Assembly (NCBI GenBank): GCA_900208305.1
Contig: OAPG01000002.1
Coordinates: 1,302,001 to 1,366,000 of the forward strand
Length of the DNA stretch: 64,000 bases
Origin: Melanopsichium pennsylvanicum
Lineage: Eukaryota; Basidiomycota; Ustilaginomycetes; Ustilaginales
Direction: 5' to 3'
Shown: positions 50,873 to 60,618 of the stretch, one piece after another
Numbering within the stretch: the stretch's first letter is position 1
Layout of the letters: each line of letters opens with the position of its first letter
Program-made: the position numbers and the translations under genes
The notes under the pieces: generated by a model
The model's input: only the letters and a program-made list of their open reading frames with translations
What the model was told of the DNA's origin: nothing
The model's database searches: none

Positions 50873-52148
50873 TTAGAGCAGAGATTGGAGCACAGCGACG
50901 ACCTGATCACCTACATCCTTGCTACCATGTTTACCTCCGAGATCTGCTGTCCTGAGTTCCAAACCACCAATGTGCTTTGCGTCGAGAACCTTTCTGACTG
51001 CGGCCTCTACTTTGTCTGCCAACTCGGGTTGGTTGAGCGAGTACCTAAGCAGCATAGCTGCGGAAAGGATTGTACCAACCGGATTTGCGATTCCTTTACC
51101 AGCAATGTCAGGAGCTGAACCGTGAATTGGTTCGTACAAACCATTGCATCTACCCTTTCCATCCGGAAGACCACTAAGCGACGCTGAAGGCAACAAACCC
51201 AAAGCACCAGGAATCACACTGGATTCGTCCGAGAGGATATCACCAAACATGTTCTCAGTCAAGACGATACCGTTGAGTTTCCTAGGGTTGCTCACCATCA
51301 CCATTGATGCGGAATCGACAAGCTGGTGATCAACAGTGATTCCCTTGTCTGCAAATTGGTTGTCGACTGTACTCTGAACAACTTTCCTCCAAAGTCTTGA
51401 TGTGGCAAGCACATTGGCCTTATCGATCGAGTGGAGTGGTGCGGGTGGGTTAGACTGAAGAGCGAGATAAGAGGCGAGTTTGGTGATTCGTTCCACGTCA
51501 AATTTGTTGTAAACCATGGTGTCAAAGGCAGCACCGTCGGAAGAAGGGTCGTCCAGGTTGGCTTCTTGACGATCACCAAAGTAGAGGCCTTTGACAAGTT
51601 CTCGAACGACGATGAACGAGACTCCCTTGGCAACTTCGGGTTTGAGAGGCGAGTGCGAGAGAAGGGATTCGGAGGGGAATAAGCACGGACGAATGTTGGC
51701 GTACAGGTCGAGCTCTTTGCGCAGAGCGAGAAGGCCTTGCTCGGGTCGAACTTTTCCTACTCCCCATTTGGGGCCACCAACAGAGCCTATACCAATCAAA
51801 CACAGAGTCAAATGATGGATGTTAAGAGAGAAAGAGAGTAGGTGGACATGGTCAGCGAGATACACACCAACGGCAGGAAAAGGAGGCAAGTTTTTGCGTC
51901 TAGCCATGAAAGCAACGCTTACCCATTAGAATAGCATCGGCGTTCTTGCAAGCCTCGAGCGTGTCATCAGGCAAAGGCTTTCCGGTCGAGTCGATGGCAC
52001 ATCCTCCAAAATCGTAGCTCTTGAGGTTGATCGAAAAGTGGTTGCTCTTGTCCGAGATGAGATTGAGCACTCGAGTGGCCTGTTCGACGACTTCGGGGCC
52101 GATACCGTCGCCTGGGAGGACGACTACGTTGTACGTTTGCTTGCTCAT
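50873..52148 (-). CDS. LEU2: 3-isopropylmalate dehydrogenase (leucine biosynthesis; one intron)
   Basis: Exon 1 is 52148-51923 and exon 2 51786-50873; the 136-base intron starts GTAAGC and ends TATAG, joining at the conserved GxVGGPKWG loop. The spliced protein has 379 residues, the family length. It begins with the NAD-dehydrogenase start [13 protein letters not shown]. Later motifs are [20 protein letters not shown] (metal-binding Asp residues) and [18 protein letters not shown]. The enzyme converts 3-isopropylmalate to 2-oxoisocaproate in leucine synthesis. A GCN4-type TGACTCA lies about 180 bases and a Leu3-type CCGG-NN-CCGG about 340 bases upstream. Divergent from DCN1. The gene is called leu1 in Ustilago literature. 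Confidence 0.96.
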
Positions 52149-52325
52149 CGTGATCGCGTAGCGGATTGTTGTGTCTGAATGGGAGTCGGTGGAAGGAGGG
52201 CAGGATAGAGCGCAGGTAAAGGTAAAAGTGCTTTTTGTGTCAGGTGCTGGCAGGAGGGGCTTTGTGACTCTCTCTGGCTGTGTGTGTGGAGCTTTCAGAA
52301 GATTGGTGGGGAAGTGGGAGGTGCG

Positions 52326-52332
52326 TGACTCA
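52326..52332. promoter_or_regulatory. Gcn4/bZIP-type site TGACTCA
   Basis: An exact match to the general amino-acid control element, 178 bases upstream of the LEU2 ATG. The related TGACTCT occurs near 52266. Known for yeast amino-acid genes; here it is inferred from sequence and position. Confidence 0.55.
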
Positions 52333-52487
52333 GAGCTTTAGACAGCGCTTTTGGCGGAAGCATGCCGAGCACCGCTTCTGATAGGCTGTTCCGGTGGGAA
52401 TCTGGTGTGGGTCCCCGATCTAGTCACTCACACCGACTTGCTTCTTAATCTGGCAAACAGGCTCCCCAACTTCCTAACTTAGACTGT

Positions 52488-52497
52488 CCGGCACCGG
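52488..52497. promoter_or_regulatory. Leu3-type operator CCGG-NN-CCGG
   Basis: CCGGCACCGG matches the everted CCG-N4-CGG pattern bound by the zinc-cluster regulator Leu3, which controls leucine genes in response to 2-isopropylmalate. It lies 340 bases upstream of the LEU2 ATG and 369 bases from the DCN1 ATG. Confidence 0.6.
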
Positions 52498-52865
52498 TGG
52501 GTTAAGTTCTTCGATTCGTACGCGGATTTCACTCAAGATCGGGCAAGATATCCAAGTCGGGCACGATCCATTTGGCTAAAAGACCGAGACAAACAAACAA
52601 ACAAAAAAAAAAAAGTGGAGAACACGCACGGAAAGCTGAGATCTGAGATTCGAGATTTGGGTTGCCTGTCAAGACGTGTGAGCGGCTATTCACACCATCA
52701 TTCGACGAAAACTGTATCTTCCAACTCGTCGCCCCCTATTTCACTATTCCGATCGCTCAGCGTGACACAGGGAAAAGAGTATTTCGACGCAGACCTCTCT
52801 TAACTCATCTTTGTCGACCTCATTCAAGCTGATCGGTCGAGCAGCTTCCAAACGACCCGTTCAAC

Positions 52866-53822
52866 ATGTCTTCGTCGGCCAAGAAAGAGGCTGTCCTCCG
52901 CCAGTTTCGTCAACTCACCAACGCAACTCCTCAAGACGCCCATCGTATACTCAAAGCACACGGCTACCGTATTGAACCAGCGACAGATGCCTTTTTTAAC
53001 GACAGCCAAGCCCAATTGAATGCCTCTGCCTCTACCTCGTCTCTCGACAAAAACCGCGAGCGCGAGGTCAAGGAACGCCTCAATTCGCTCTTTGACCGTT
53101 TCCGTGACGCAGCCAATGCCGACCAAGACTCTGATGACGAAGATGGTCCAGTCGCCTCCGAAGATCCGGACACAATCTCTATCGGGGGAGCATTGAAGAT
53201 GTGTGAAGCGCTGGACGTCAGTCCCGAGGATGTGGTATTCCTACCTCTTTCGTACTACTTGAAGAGCCCAAGCATCGGTACATTCACTAGAAAAGAGTAT
53301 GTTGCGGGCTGGATCATGCTCGACCTATCCGATACTTTGGAAAAGCAGAAAACGGCACTGGAAAAGCTTCGGGACGAGTTGGTCAAAAATAAGCCGTTAA
53401 GGCTCGAAAGGTTTGCAGAGGAAAAGAACAATTCAGCCACCGCATCGAGTGCAAACAGGGGCTTGTATGAGAAAGTGTACGATTACACATATGGTTTCGC
53501 AAGAAGGGAAGGTCAAAAGAGTCTGGCACTAGAAAACGCGCTGGCGTTTTGGGACTTGATCCTTCCAGCAAGCCCGACGTTTCAAAGAGAGGGAAGTGAG
53601 GGCACTTTTACTCAAATGCAGTTAGAGTTGTGGAAGAAATTCTTGCAGGAACAGACGGGAGGTAGGGCAATTAGCAAGGACACTTGGACCCAGTTCTTGG
53701 ACTTTACAAAGGAGATTAATTCAGATTTCAGCAATCATGACCTTGATGGTAAGTGGACCCCAAAACAGAAAAAGAAAGATACTACAGAGACGGTGGAGAC
53801 ATTTGCTGACTTTTTTAATTGA
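52866..53822 (+). CDS. DCN1: DCN1-like NEDD8 ligase (defective in cullin neddylation)
   Basis: A 318-residue protein. A UBA-like helical region lies at about 8-45 (LRQFRQLTNATPQDAHRILKAHG). The potentiating-neddylation (PONY) domain runs from about 75 to 300, with LFDRFRDA, ALKMCEALDVSPEDVVFLPL, SLALENALAFWDLILP and the C-terminal DTWTQFLDFTKEI. DCN1 docks Ubc12 and the cullin to promote cullin NEDD8 modification, activating SCF ligases. The start at 52866 has no in-frame rival. The 3' half uses more A/T-ending codons. It is divergent from LEU2 and convergent with the mitochondrial ribosomal protein gene. Confidence 0.93.
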   Translation: MSSSAKKEAVLRQFRQLTNATPQDAHRILKAHGYRIEPATDAFFNDSQAQLNASASTSSLDKNREREVKERLNSLFDRFRDAANADQDSDDEDGPVASEDPDTISIGGALKMCEALDVSPEDVVFLPLSYYLKSPSIGTFTRKEYVAGWIMLDLSDTLEKQKTALEKLRDELVKNKPLRLERFAEEKNNSATASSANRGLYEKVYDYTYGFARREGQKSLALENALAFWDLILPASPTFQREGSEGTFTQMQLELWKKFLQEQTGGRAISKDTWTQFLDFTKEINSDFSNHDLDGKWTPKQKKKDTTETVETFADFFN

Positions 53823-54278
53823 TGCATCCATCAACCTTGGAGCTTTTAGCTGCCTGGCCGTCAGTGATTGACGATTTTGTCATATGGGCCAAGGAAAATT
53901 TGCCTTCCGATGGTATGGATACGAGTTGAAGAATCGGCCTTGCGCTGTTTTCATTTTGTCTCGGTCGTCGTAGAGGAGCGAACTGTTCTGGGACTTTTTG
54001 CGTCCTTTTCTGCTTTTTTGCCAAAGTGAGCCCCGATACCAGCGATGAAGGGCTGTCTGACTGTTTGCATGCCATTCACAACCAGAGTCTGCAAGAAAGC
54101 TCATGCTTGGGATCGAAATGGCAATCGCACTCGCCAAAGGACACAATCATCGTGTCCTTGTTTTCGAGAACAATTGCACGAGACGGTAGCGGTGTTGGTT
54201 GTCGTTGCAGATAGATTGTGGGAGCGGTTCTAAAAATTGTGCTTATTACAGCAATGTTTGTTTTTATTTACTTTATTT
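53823..54278. other. Convergent 3' region between DCN1 and uL5m
   Basis: About 455 bases between convergent stops, with T-rich sequence near 54250-54285. No gene is seen. Confidence 0.55.
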
Positions 54279-55352
54279 TTACATGTCACCTCTGCGAACA
54301 AACGGAACGCCAAACCCGCTCAAAAGGGCTCTTGCCTTTTCTGTAGCTTTTCTACCTCTCTGGTTTGTGATGCAATCGATTTGGAAACCCAAAGGTTTGT
54401 TCGGATATTGATCCAAATTGATTTCGATTTGTGGGAAAAGTGGGATGGCTTCTGGATGCATACCCAAGCTTACCACACCCGACATTGCAGCGGGGGAAGC
54501 CGCAGGTTGACTTGCAGGAGGTAAAGCGAATCCTCCAAACGATCTCAACCTTGGCAACACAAAAGTAGTGAGAATTTCCAAGAATTCGTGTGCAATAGGG
54601 CCGGGTAAGATTGCCTTGACACCTACTGGCATTCCGGGACGAAGTTTGAACGATGCCACACCGGATTTGGCACGAATGATTTCGATGTGACCTCGATTAG
54701 CGTTGGCCGACGAGGAGGAGGAGATGCTGGAAGAAGTGGATGCAAGGAGGGAAGGGTCGCTAAGAGAACCTTGAACAGAGAGACCGGTGATGGCACGCAT
54801 TTGAGCAATCAAAGGTACCAAGTTTTGCTTGTTGGCAATCGCATCTTTACTGAAGCACGTAAGAATGATTTTCTCGAGTTTGGGGATCTCGTTCATAGTG
54901 TTATGGGGTGAGAGAGGCTTAGTCAGAGGTGACAAACGTCGATTACCACGTGCGGGCCGTTGAGGTCGGTTGGCAGTGTATGGATCAGCAGCATCCCAGC
55001 TCCTCTGTCGGTCCATAAGGTCGCCGATGGAGGAGGGAGAAGTAGGGTTGATGGGGGAGGTGGAGGAAGAAGGCGGAAGAGGAGTTTCGAGATTGACGGC
55101 AGGATCATAAGTCATGTAGAGCAAGTCGGTAGAGAGAGTATTACGGTAGTGCTCTTGATACCGGTTAAGTTGTGTGGGACCGAGAACGACTGGGTGTGGA
55201 CGAAGCGTTGTTCGTGGACTCTTTGGTGCTGTTGCTGCTGATGCTGCTGCTGCGGTGGAGAGGGTTCGAGTGCTGGTAGAGGCACGTGTGGAACGAGTGA
55301 CAGCTGCACGCATCATGTTGACCGTAGTGGTCACGGTTGTGGATGAGTTCAT
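54279..55352 (-). CDS. MRPL7: Mitochondrial large-subunit ribosomal protein uL5 (MRPL7)
   Basis: A 357-residue protein starting at the ATG at 55352. The N-terminal 45 residues are rich in Thr, Arg, Ser and Ala with no acidic residues, as in a mitochondrial presequence. The ribosomal uL5 fold is recognisable from LNRYQEHYRNTL through IPKLEKIILTCF near 150 (start of the L5 domain), RAKSGVASFKLRPGMPVGVKA, TTFVLPRLRSFGGF and the C-terminal LGFQIDCITNQRG. It binds 5S-type/central-protuberance rRNA in the mitochondrial ribosome. A Ser-rich insertion near 205-225 and an Ala/Pro insertion near 290 are not in bacterial L5. Codon choice becomes more A/T-ending toward the 3' end. Confidence 0.9.
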   Translation of the reverse strand: MNSSTTVTTTVNMMRAAVTRSTRASTSTRTLSTAAAASAATAPKSPRTTLRPHPVVLGPTQLNRYQEHYRNTLSTDLLYMTYDPAVNLETPLPPSSSTSPINPTSPSSIGDLMDRQRSWDAADPYTANRPQRPARGNRRLSPLTKPLSPHNTMNEIPKLEKIILTCFSKDAIANKQNLVPLIAQMRAITGLSVQGSLSDPSLLASTSSSISSSSSANANRGHIEIIRAKSGVASFKLRPGMPVGVKAILPGPIAHEFLEILTTFVLPRLRSFGGFALPPASQPAASPAAMSGVVSLGMHPEAIPLFPQIEINLDQYPNKPLGFQIDCITNQRGRKATEKARALLSGFGVPFVRRGDM

Positions 55353-55944
55353 CTTGATTATCGAGATGATCTTTAGGATGACGAATCAAGATGTTGGTAG
55401 AGATGATGGTGTCAAACCTCTAGTTCTCTTGTTTCATGTCAAATTTCGGATCTTCTCGTCTCGCGAAAGAGAAAGAAGAAAAGTCACAGTCAGAAAAGCA
55501 TCAACAAGAAAAGTGCGAATTGCTCCTTTCAGTGGTAATTTTCTGTCTTTCCCGATTTGCCCGATCAGACGACATTGACCTCGTAAAATTATTAATACTG
55601 TAAAGTAAATTTTACATTATCAAATTACAGAGGCAAAGCACCGTTTCTTCTCATTTTGCTCAAGCGAGATATCTCATCCAACACGTACGAAAAAAAGGGC
55701 AACTGAGCTCTCTGTATGTTGACTTTAGCCGCGTTTGGACCGCATCTAGACTCACACCGACACCGACACCAACCCAATCCTCTCGATTTTCATCAACGAT
55801 TTCGACGACACATCCCACATCTTACACGATCGCTACGCTGTAAGACACTAGGACTACAATCCTCCGCATTACATTCGAAGGCCGAAACGACTCTATATCC
55901 CAACCGAGTGTTTACCAACATCATTTCTCTCTCTCTCTCACACA
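55353..55944. other. Divergent promoter region of uL5m and LSM3
   Basis: About 590 bases between divergent genes, with an AT-rich patch holding TACTGTA (55596) and TTTACATTA. The last 200 bases are C/A-rich leader. No other gene is supported. Confidence 0.6.
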
Positions 55945-56909
<965 letters not shown>

Positions 56910-57188
56910 TTACCATCCTGTTTCCATTGCCTCGAATAATGTACCCGCAAACTTCCATTTTTATTTATTTTTTGATATTACACTCTGCTTCTTCTGTATC
57001 AACCTACTCAAAAAATGCTCTCCACTCTCCCTATGCCTCCCTGCCTCTCTCTCTCTCTGTGTTTTTCTGTATTACTATCAATCTCCAACGAAACAATGAA
57101 AAAAAGGGGTGTTTATTGGTTCAATTGACGGTGGGTATGTACACTTTGTTCGGGATGGTAAGTTAGTTAAAATCTGTCAAGATCCCCT

Positions 57189-57207
57189 GTGTGTGTGTGT
57201 GTGTGTT
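57189..57207. repeat. TG dinucleotide repeat
   Basis: About nine consecutive TG units downstream of LSM3. Confidence 0.85.
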
Positions 57208-57512
57208 TCTCACTCGTTGGAAAGCAGGAAATCTCGTTTATCTTACAACATTCGATATTCAATTCAGAATAGTTACAACTAACATTAAGCGTAACTTCAA
57301 TACGTCCAAGACTCAAATTCACTAATTTCAATCATCACAAAAAAAAAAAAAACCCCCCAAATGTACTCAAGTCGTCTTCAACTCACAACTTTCACCACCA
57401 ACCCCCAAATTCATTCCAAACCACACCACACCTCTGCGCTACTTTTTTTTTATAACCATAGATTTGACTAAGAACATCTTGCGTGTCTGTGTAAAGTACA
57501 AATAAAAAAGGT

Positions 57513-57756
57513 GCGAGGAGTGTTAAAGGCGCCTCGCCGCGCAACATCAAATCCAGGTATATATATATCTCGGTAACAGACCGCTAAAAAGAGACAAAAA
57601 AAAAAACCATAATCAGAAGTGGAAAGAGAGAAACAGAAAGAGAGGGCTGTGTTAAGTGCGGCCCTCCGCGCTAATACAAGTGTAGCAAATATGCAAAAGT
57701 GAGTGCGAGAGGGTTGGATATATATGATCACAAGGGCTGTGTTAAGTGCGGCCCCT
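57513..57756. repeat. Array of three related hairpin elements
   Basis: Copies at 57513-57537, 57642-57666 and 57732-57756. Copies 1 and 2 have perfect 6-bp stems around 13-base loops: GCGAGG/CCTCGC and GAGGGC/GCCCTC. The loops are alike (AGTGTTAAAGGCG, TGTGTTAAGTGCG). Copy 3 repeats the copy 2 loop exactly with a GGGC/GCCC stem. Stem bases change together between copies 1 and 2. A CGCG follows each copy within 8 bases. Starts are about 129 and 90 bases apart. The array lies 375-620 bases downstream of the P5CDH stop. Confidence 0.75.
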
Positions 57757-58131
57757 ACGCGCAGATAAGAATGCATTTTAGTACAAGAGACGTAAGACCA
57801 AGAAAAATGCGATCAAGATGCAAATGCAAAAAGAGAGGGAGAGACAGAGACAGAGGGAAAATCGCGAAAAAAGGGGAAGCGAGGTGCCGAATGGGGCAAG
57901 AGAGCAGGAGCAGAAAGAGAGAGGGGAAGAGAGAGGAGGGTAAAACGGAAGGGAAAACAATCTCATCGTTGAAAGTCCCAACCGCGGGTATATACATTGG
58001 TCTGGACTTGAAAAGAATCCAGAATGATGACGGTGATCAGTCGCCTACCACCACTTCCTCCGATTGCCTGCCCATACTTAATTCCCCCAAACGACACTTC
58101 TTTAAGTTTTTACGACATGGTTGAAAGAATT

Positions 58132-59790
58132 TTACTCGAGGTTCGAGGGGTAGATATGGGTGGCAGGGTCGATGGTGGTCTCCTTGATGGTACGAGCCGA
58201 AACGAATCGGTAAAAGATCGAGATAGAACCGGCCTTGTCATTGGTACCCGAAGCCCTGGCACCACCAAAAGGCTGCTGACCCACGACGGCACCGGTGCAC
58301 TTGTCGTTAAAGTACATCATACCGCTGGCGTTGCGCAGCAAGTTGCTGGCTGTGATCAAAGCGTATCGGTCAGCCGAGAAGATGGAACCGGTCAAGGCGT
58401 ACTCGGTGGTGGTGTCGATGAGGTGGCACGTCTGCTCAAATTCGTCATCGGGGTAGGCGTAGACGGTGATGACGGGTCCAAAGATCTCGTTGACCATGGT
58501 GACCGACTTGGGATCCTTGGTCTCGATGACGGTAGGCTGAATGTACCATCCCTTGGAGTCGTCGCCCACACCACCGCAAAGAACCTCACCACCTTCTTTC
58601 TTGGCTGACTCGATGAGACCCATGATCTTCTCAAAAGAGTGCTTGGCAATGACGGGGCCCATAAAGTGCTTGAACTGCTCGACTGGACCAACCGAGATCT
58701 GAGCAATCTGATTGAGCAACTTTTGCTTGAACTCACCCTGCCACATCGACTTGGGCACGTAAAGTCGGGAAAGCGCAGAGCACTTTTGACCCTGGTACTC
58801 GAAAGCGGCTCGAATGGACTGGGTGACAGCAGCGTCGACATTGGCAGACTTGTGAACCATGTGGAAGTTCTTACCACCGGTCTCACCGACGATGCGCGGG
58901 TAGCCACGGTACTTGTCGAGGTTGTTTCCGATCTGCTTCCAGAGCTGACGGAAGACGTGGGTGGAACCGGTAAAGTGAAGACCGGCGAATTCGCGGTGGT
59001 TAATGGCAGCACGCACGATCTCTTCGGCAGGACCGGGGACAAACTGAATGACGCCGTCAGGAAGACCAGCCTCGCGAAGGATGTCGTACGCGACGTAGTT
59101 GGAGTAGATGGACATGGGCGAAGGCTTCCAGACGACAACGTTACCGGTCATGGCGGGCGCGCAGATGAGGTTACCAGCCGCGATGGCGAGAAAGTTGAAG
59201 GGGGAGACGGCGAGAACAAATCCCTCGAGAGGACGATACTCGGTACGGTTCCAAGTGTTCGGGGAGCACTCAGGGGGTTGGGAGGAGTAGAGCTCCTGAA
59301 TGTACTTTGCACTGAAACGGTAGAAGTCACAGAGCTCAGCGGCAGCGTCGATCTCGGCTTGCCAGACGTTCTTACCCTGGCCGAGCATGGTAGCAGCGAG
59401 GACCTTGTATCGGTACTTGGAAGCGACGAGGTCGGCTGCCTTGAGGAAAATGGCAGCACGATCGTTCCAAGGCATGTTCTCCCAAGCGATCTTGGCCTTG
59501 AGAGAGCCCTCGATAGCCTTCTGAACGAGAGCCTCATCGGCCTCGTGGTAGTTGCAGAGGATGTGCGAGTGGTTGGAAGGGTTAGGCTGCTTGTTGAGCT
59601 TTCCCGTCTTGATTTTTTCGCCGTTGATGACGACGGGAACCTCGACAGGCCCGGCGGCGATCATTTCGTCGACGGCGTGCTGAAGCTTGATGCGATCTTC
59701 TGATTTGGGTTCATAGTTACGCATAGGCTCGTTTTTGATAGGAGGCAACGAGAAGAGGCCCATCTGAGGCGCCTGAGGTACGGAAGCCAT
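58132..59790 (-). CDS. PUT2: Delta-1-pyrroline-5-carboxylate dehydrogenase (ALDH4 type)
   Basis: A 552-residue aldehyde dehydrogenase that oxidises pyrroline-5-carboxylate/glutamate semialdehyde to glutamate in proline catabolism. The first in-frame ATG is at 59790. Family signatures are NFLAIAAGNLICAPAMTG, the GETGGKNFH motif (catalytic Glu and neighbouring Gly), and AFEYQGQKCSALSRLY with the catalytic Cys. Later: NEIFGPVITVYAYPD and QPFGGARASGTND. A typical mitochondrial presequence is not visible from this start; the protein may enter differently or an unseen upstream exon may encode it. The 5' region contains six 8-bp repeat units. The gene converges on LSM3. Confidence 0.94.
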   Translation of the reverse strand: MASVPQAPQMGLFSLPPIKNEPMRNYEPKSEDRIKLQHAVDEMIAAGPVEVPVVINGEKIKTGKLNKQPNPSNHSHILCNYHEADEALVQKAIEGSLKAKIAWENMPWNDRAAIFLKAADLVASKYRYKVLAATMLGQGKNVWQAEIDAAAELCDFYRFSAKYIQELYSSQPPECSPNTWNRTEYRPLEGFVLAVSPFNFLAIAAGNLICAPAMTGNVVVWKPSPMSIYSNYVAYDILREAGLPDGVIQFVPGPAEEIVRAAINHREFAGLHFTGSTHVFRQLWKQIGNNLDKYRGYPRIVGETGGKNFHMVHKSANVDAAVTQSIRAAFEYQGQKCSALSRLYVPKSMWQGEFKQKLLNQIAQISVGPVEQFKHFMGPVIAKHSFEKIMGLIESAKKEGGEVLCGGVGDDSKGWYIQPTVIETKDPKSVTMVNEIFGPVITVYAYPDDEFEQTCHLIDTTTEYALTGSIFSADRYALITASNLLRNASGMMYFNDKCTGAVVGQQPFGGARASGTNDKAGSISIFYRFVSARTIKETTIDPATHIYPSNLE

Positions 59791-60618
59791 TTTTGAATAA
59801 TGTGGGTTATATGAGGTAGTTTGAGAGGGGAGCGAAAAGGGGCGATAAGCTGTGAGAGCAGCAAATGGATAGATAACGATGTTAAGGGACGGACGAGAAC
59901 AAGAATAAAAATAGGACAAACAGGAAAGCAGGAAAGCAGAAAAGCAGGAAAGCAGAAAAGCAGGAAAGCAGTAAATGGGAAAGGTAAGGGAAGGATGATG
60001 GTTGAAGAAAAGGGAAAAGAAGTCGTGGTTAGCGATGAGAATTTAAGGACTCCGAGAAGAGGACGATAGGATGATTCTGTATTTGTGTCTGTATACTGTC
60101 AGATGGCAGAGTCATCAGACCCTTCCAAGTAGAGTCACAAAAAGGTCGGCCTTCACGCGGCTCAACTCTCGAAAGCGCTCTCACAATATTTTGACTTTAA
60201 CGATTGGGTTCGGTTCGAGTCAGAACTACGGAAAGCAAGAACCAAAAAAAAAAAAAAGGCGATACAGAGTAAGTTGCTGGCTGATTCACAACCCAAACGC
60301 GCTTCTTCGGACAGGCTCATTTGCGCCGTACCGAAATTCCTGTATCTCCTCTCTGCTCTTTTGGGCACACGCGTGACAATTTTCGAGATGCCGGTCAAGT
60401 TGCCAGAACCTAAATTCCCTCCTTTCCCTTTGCAGCCGGTCTTTGCCGATTGCATTGCCACCATTTCTGTTGCCCGTGTCCGTGGCGTGGAGACAGACCA
60501 CAAACAGCTGTTCAATTTCGTAGAATCAAGCTCGCACATAGGCCTCTAGGTTATCGTGTTTCAAGCTTTGATTGCTGATGTCAGAGATGTAATCTTGCAA
60601 GGAATGCGTCAGAACATC
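59791..60618. other. Intergenic region upstream of P5C dehydrogenase
   Basis: About 830 bases between two minus-strand genes. It carries six 8-bp tandem units (59921-59968) and an A run near 60244-60257. Short plus-strand frames here are unsupported. Confidence 0.55.
59921..59968. repeat. 8-bp tandem repeat, six units
   Basis: Four units of CAGGAAAG and two of CAGAAAAG, with a decayed seventh. It lies about 130 bases upstream of the P5CDH start codon, probably in the promoter or leader. Confidence 0.88.

Larger units (their letters stand above)
52149..52865. other. Divergent promoter region of LEU2 and DCN1
   Basis: About 720 bases shared by divergent genes. It holds a Gcn4-type site (52326-52332), a Leu3-type site (52488-52497) and an A run near 52605-52615. 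No coding signal is seen. Confidence 0.65.
56910..58131. other. Intergenic region with simple repeats and three hairpins
   Basis: About 1.2 kb between the stops of LSM3 (+) and P5CDH (-), so it lies downstream of both. It contains a TG dinucleotide repeat near 57189-57207, AT-rich TATATA stretches, and three spaced hairpin elements (57513-57756) described separately. Minus-strand frame 57468-57776 is made of repeats of the element and is not supported as a gene. Confidence 0.6.

Noticed and set aside
57468..57776. 102-residue minus-strand open frame with three AALNTAL-like repeats
   Set aside because: The peptide repeats come from the three hairpin elements; there is no domain or start context supporting a protein.
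58392..59138. 248-residue minus-strand Ser-rich open frame
   Set aside because: It is the P5CDH gene read in another frame.
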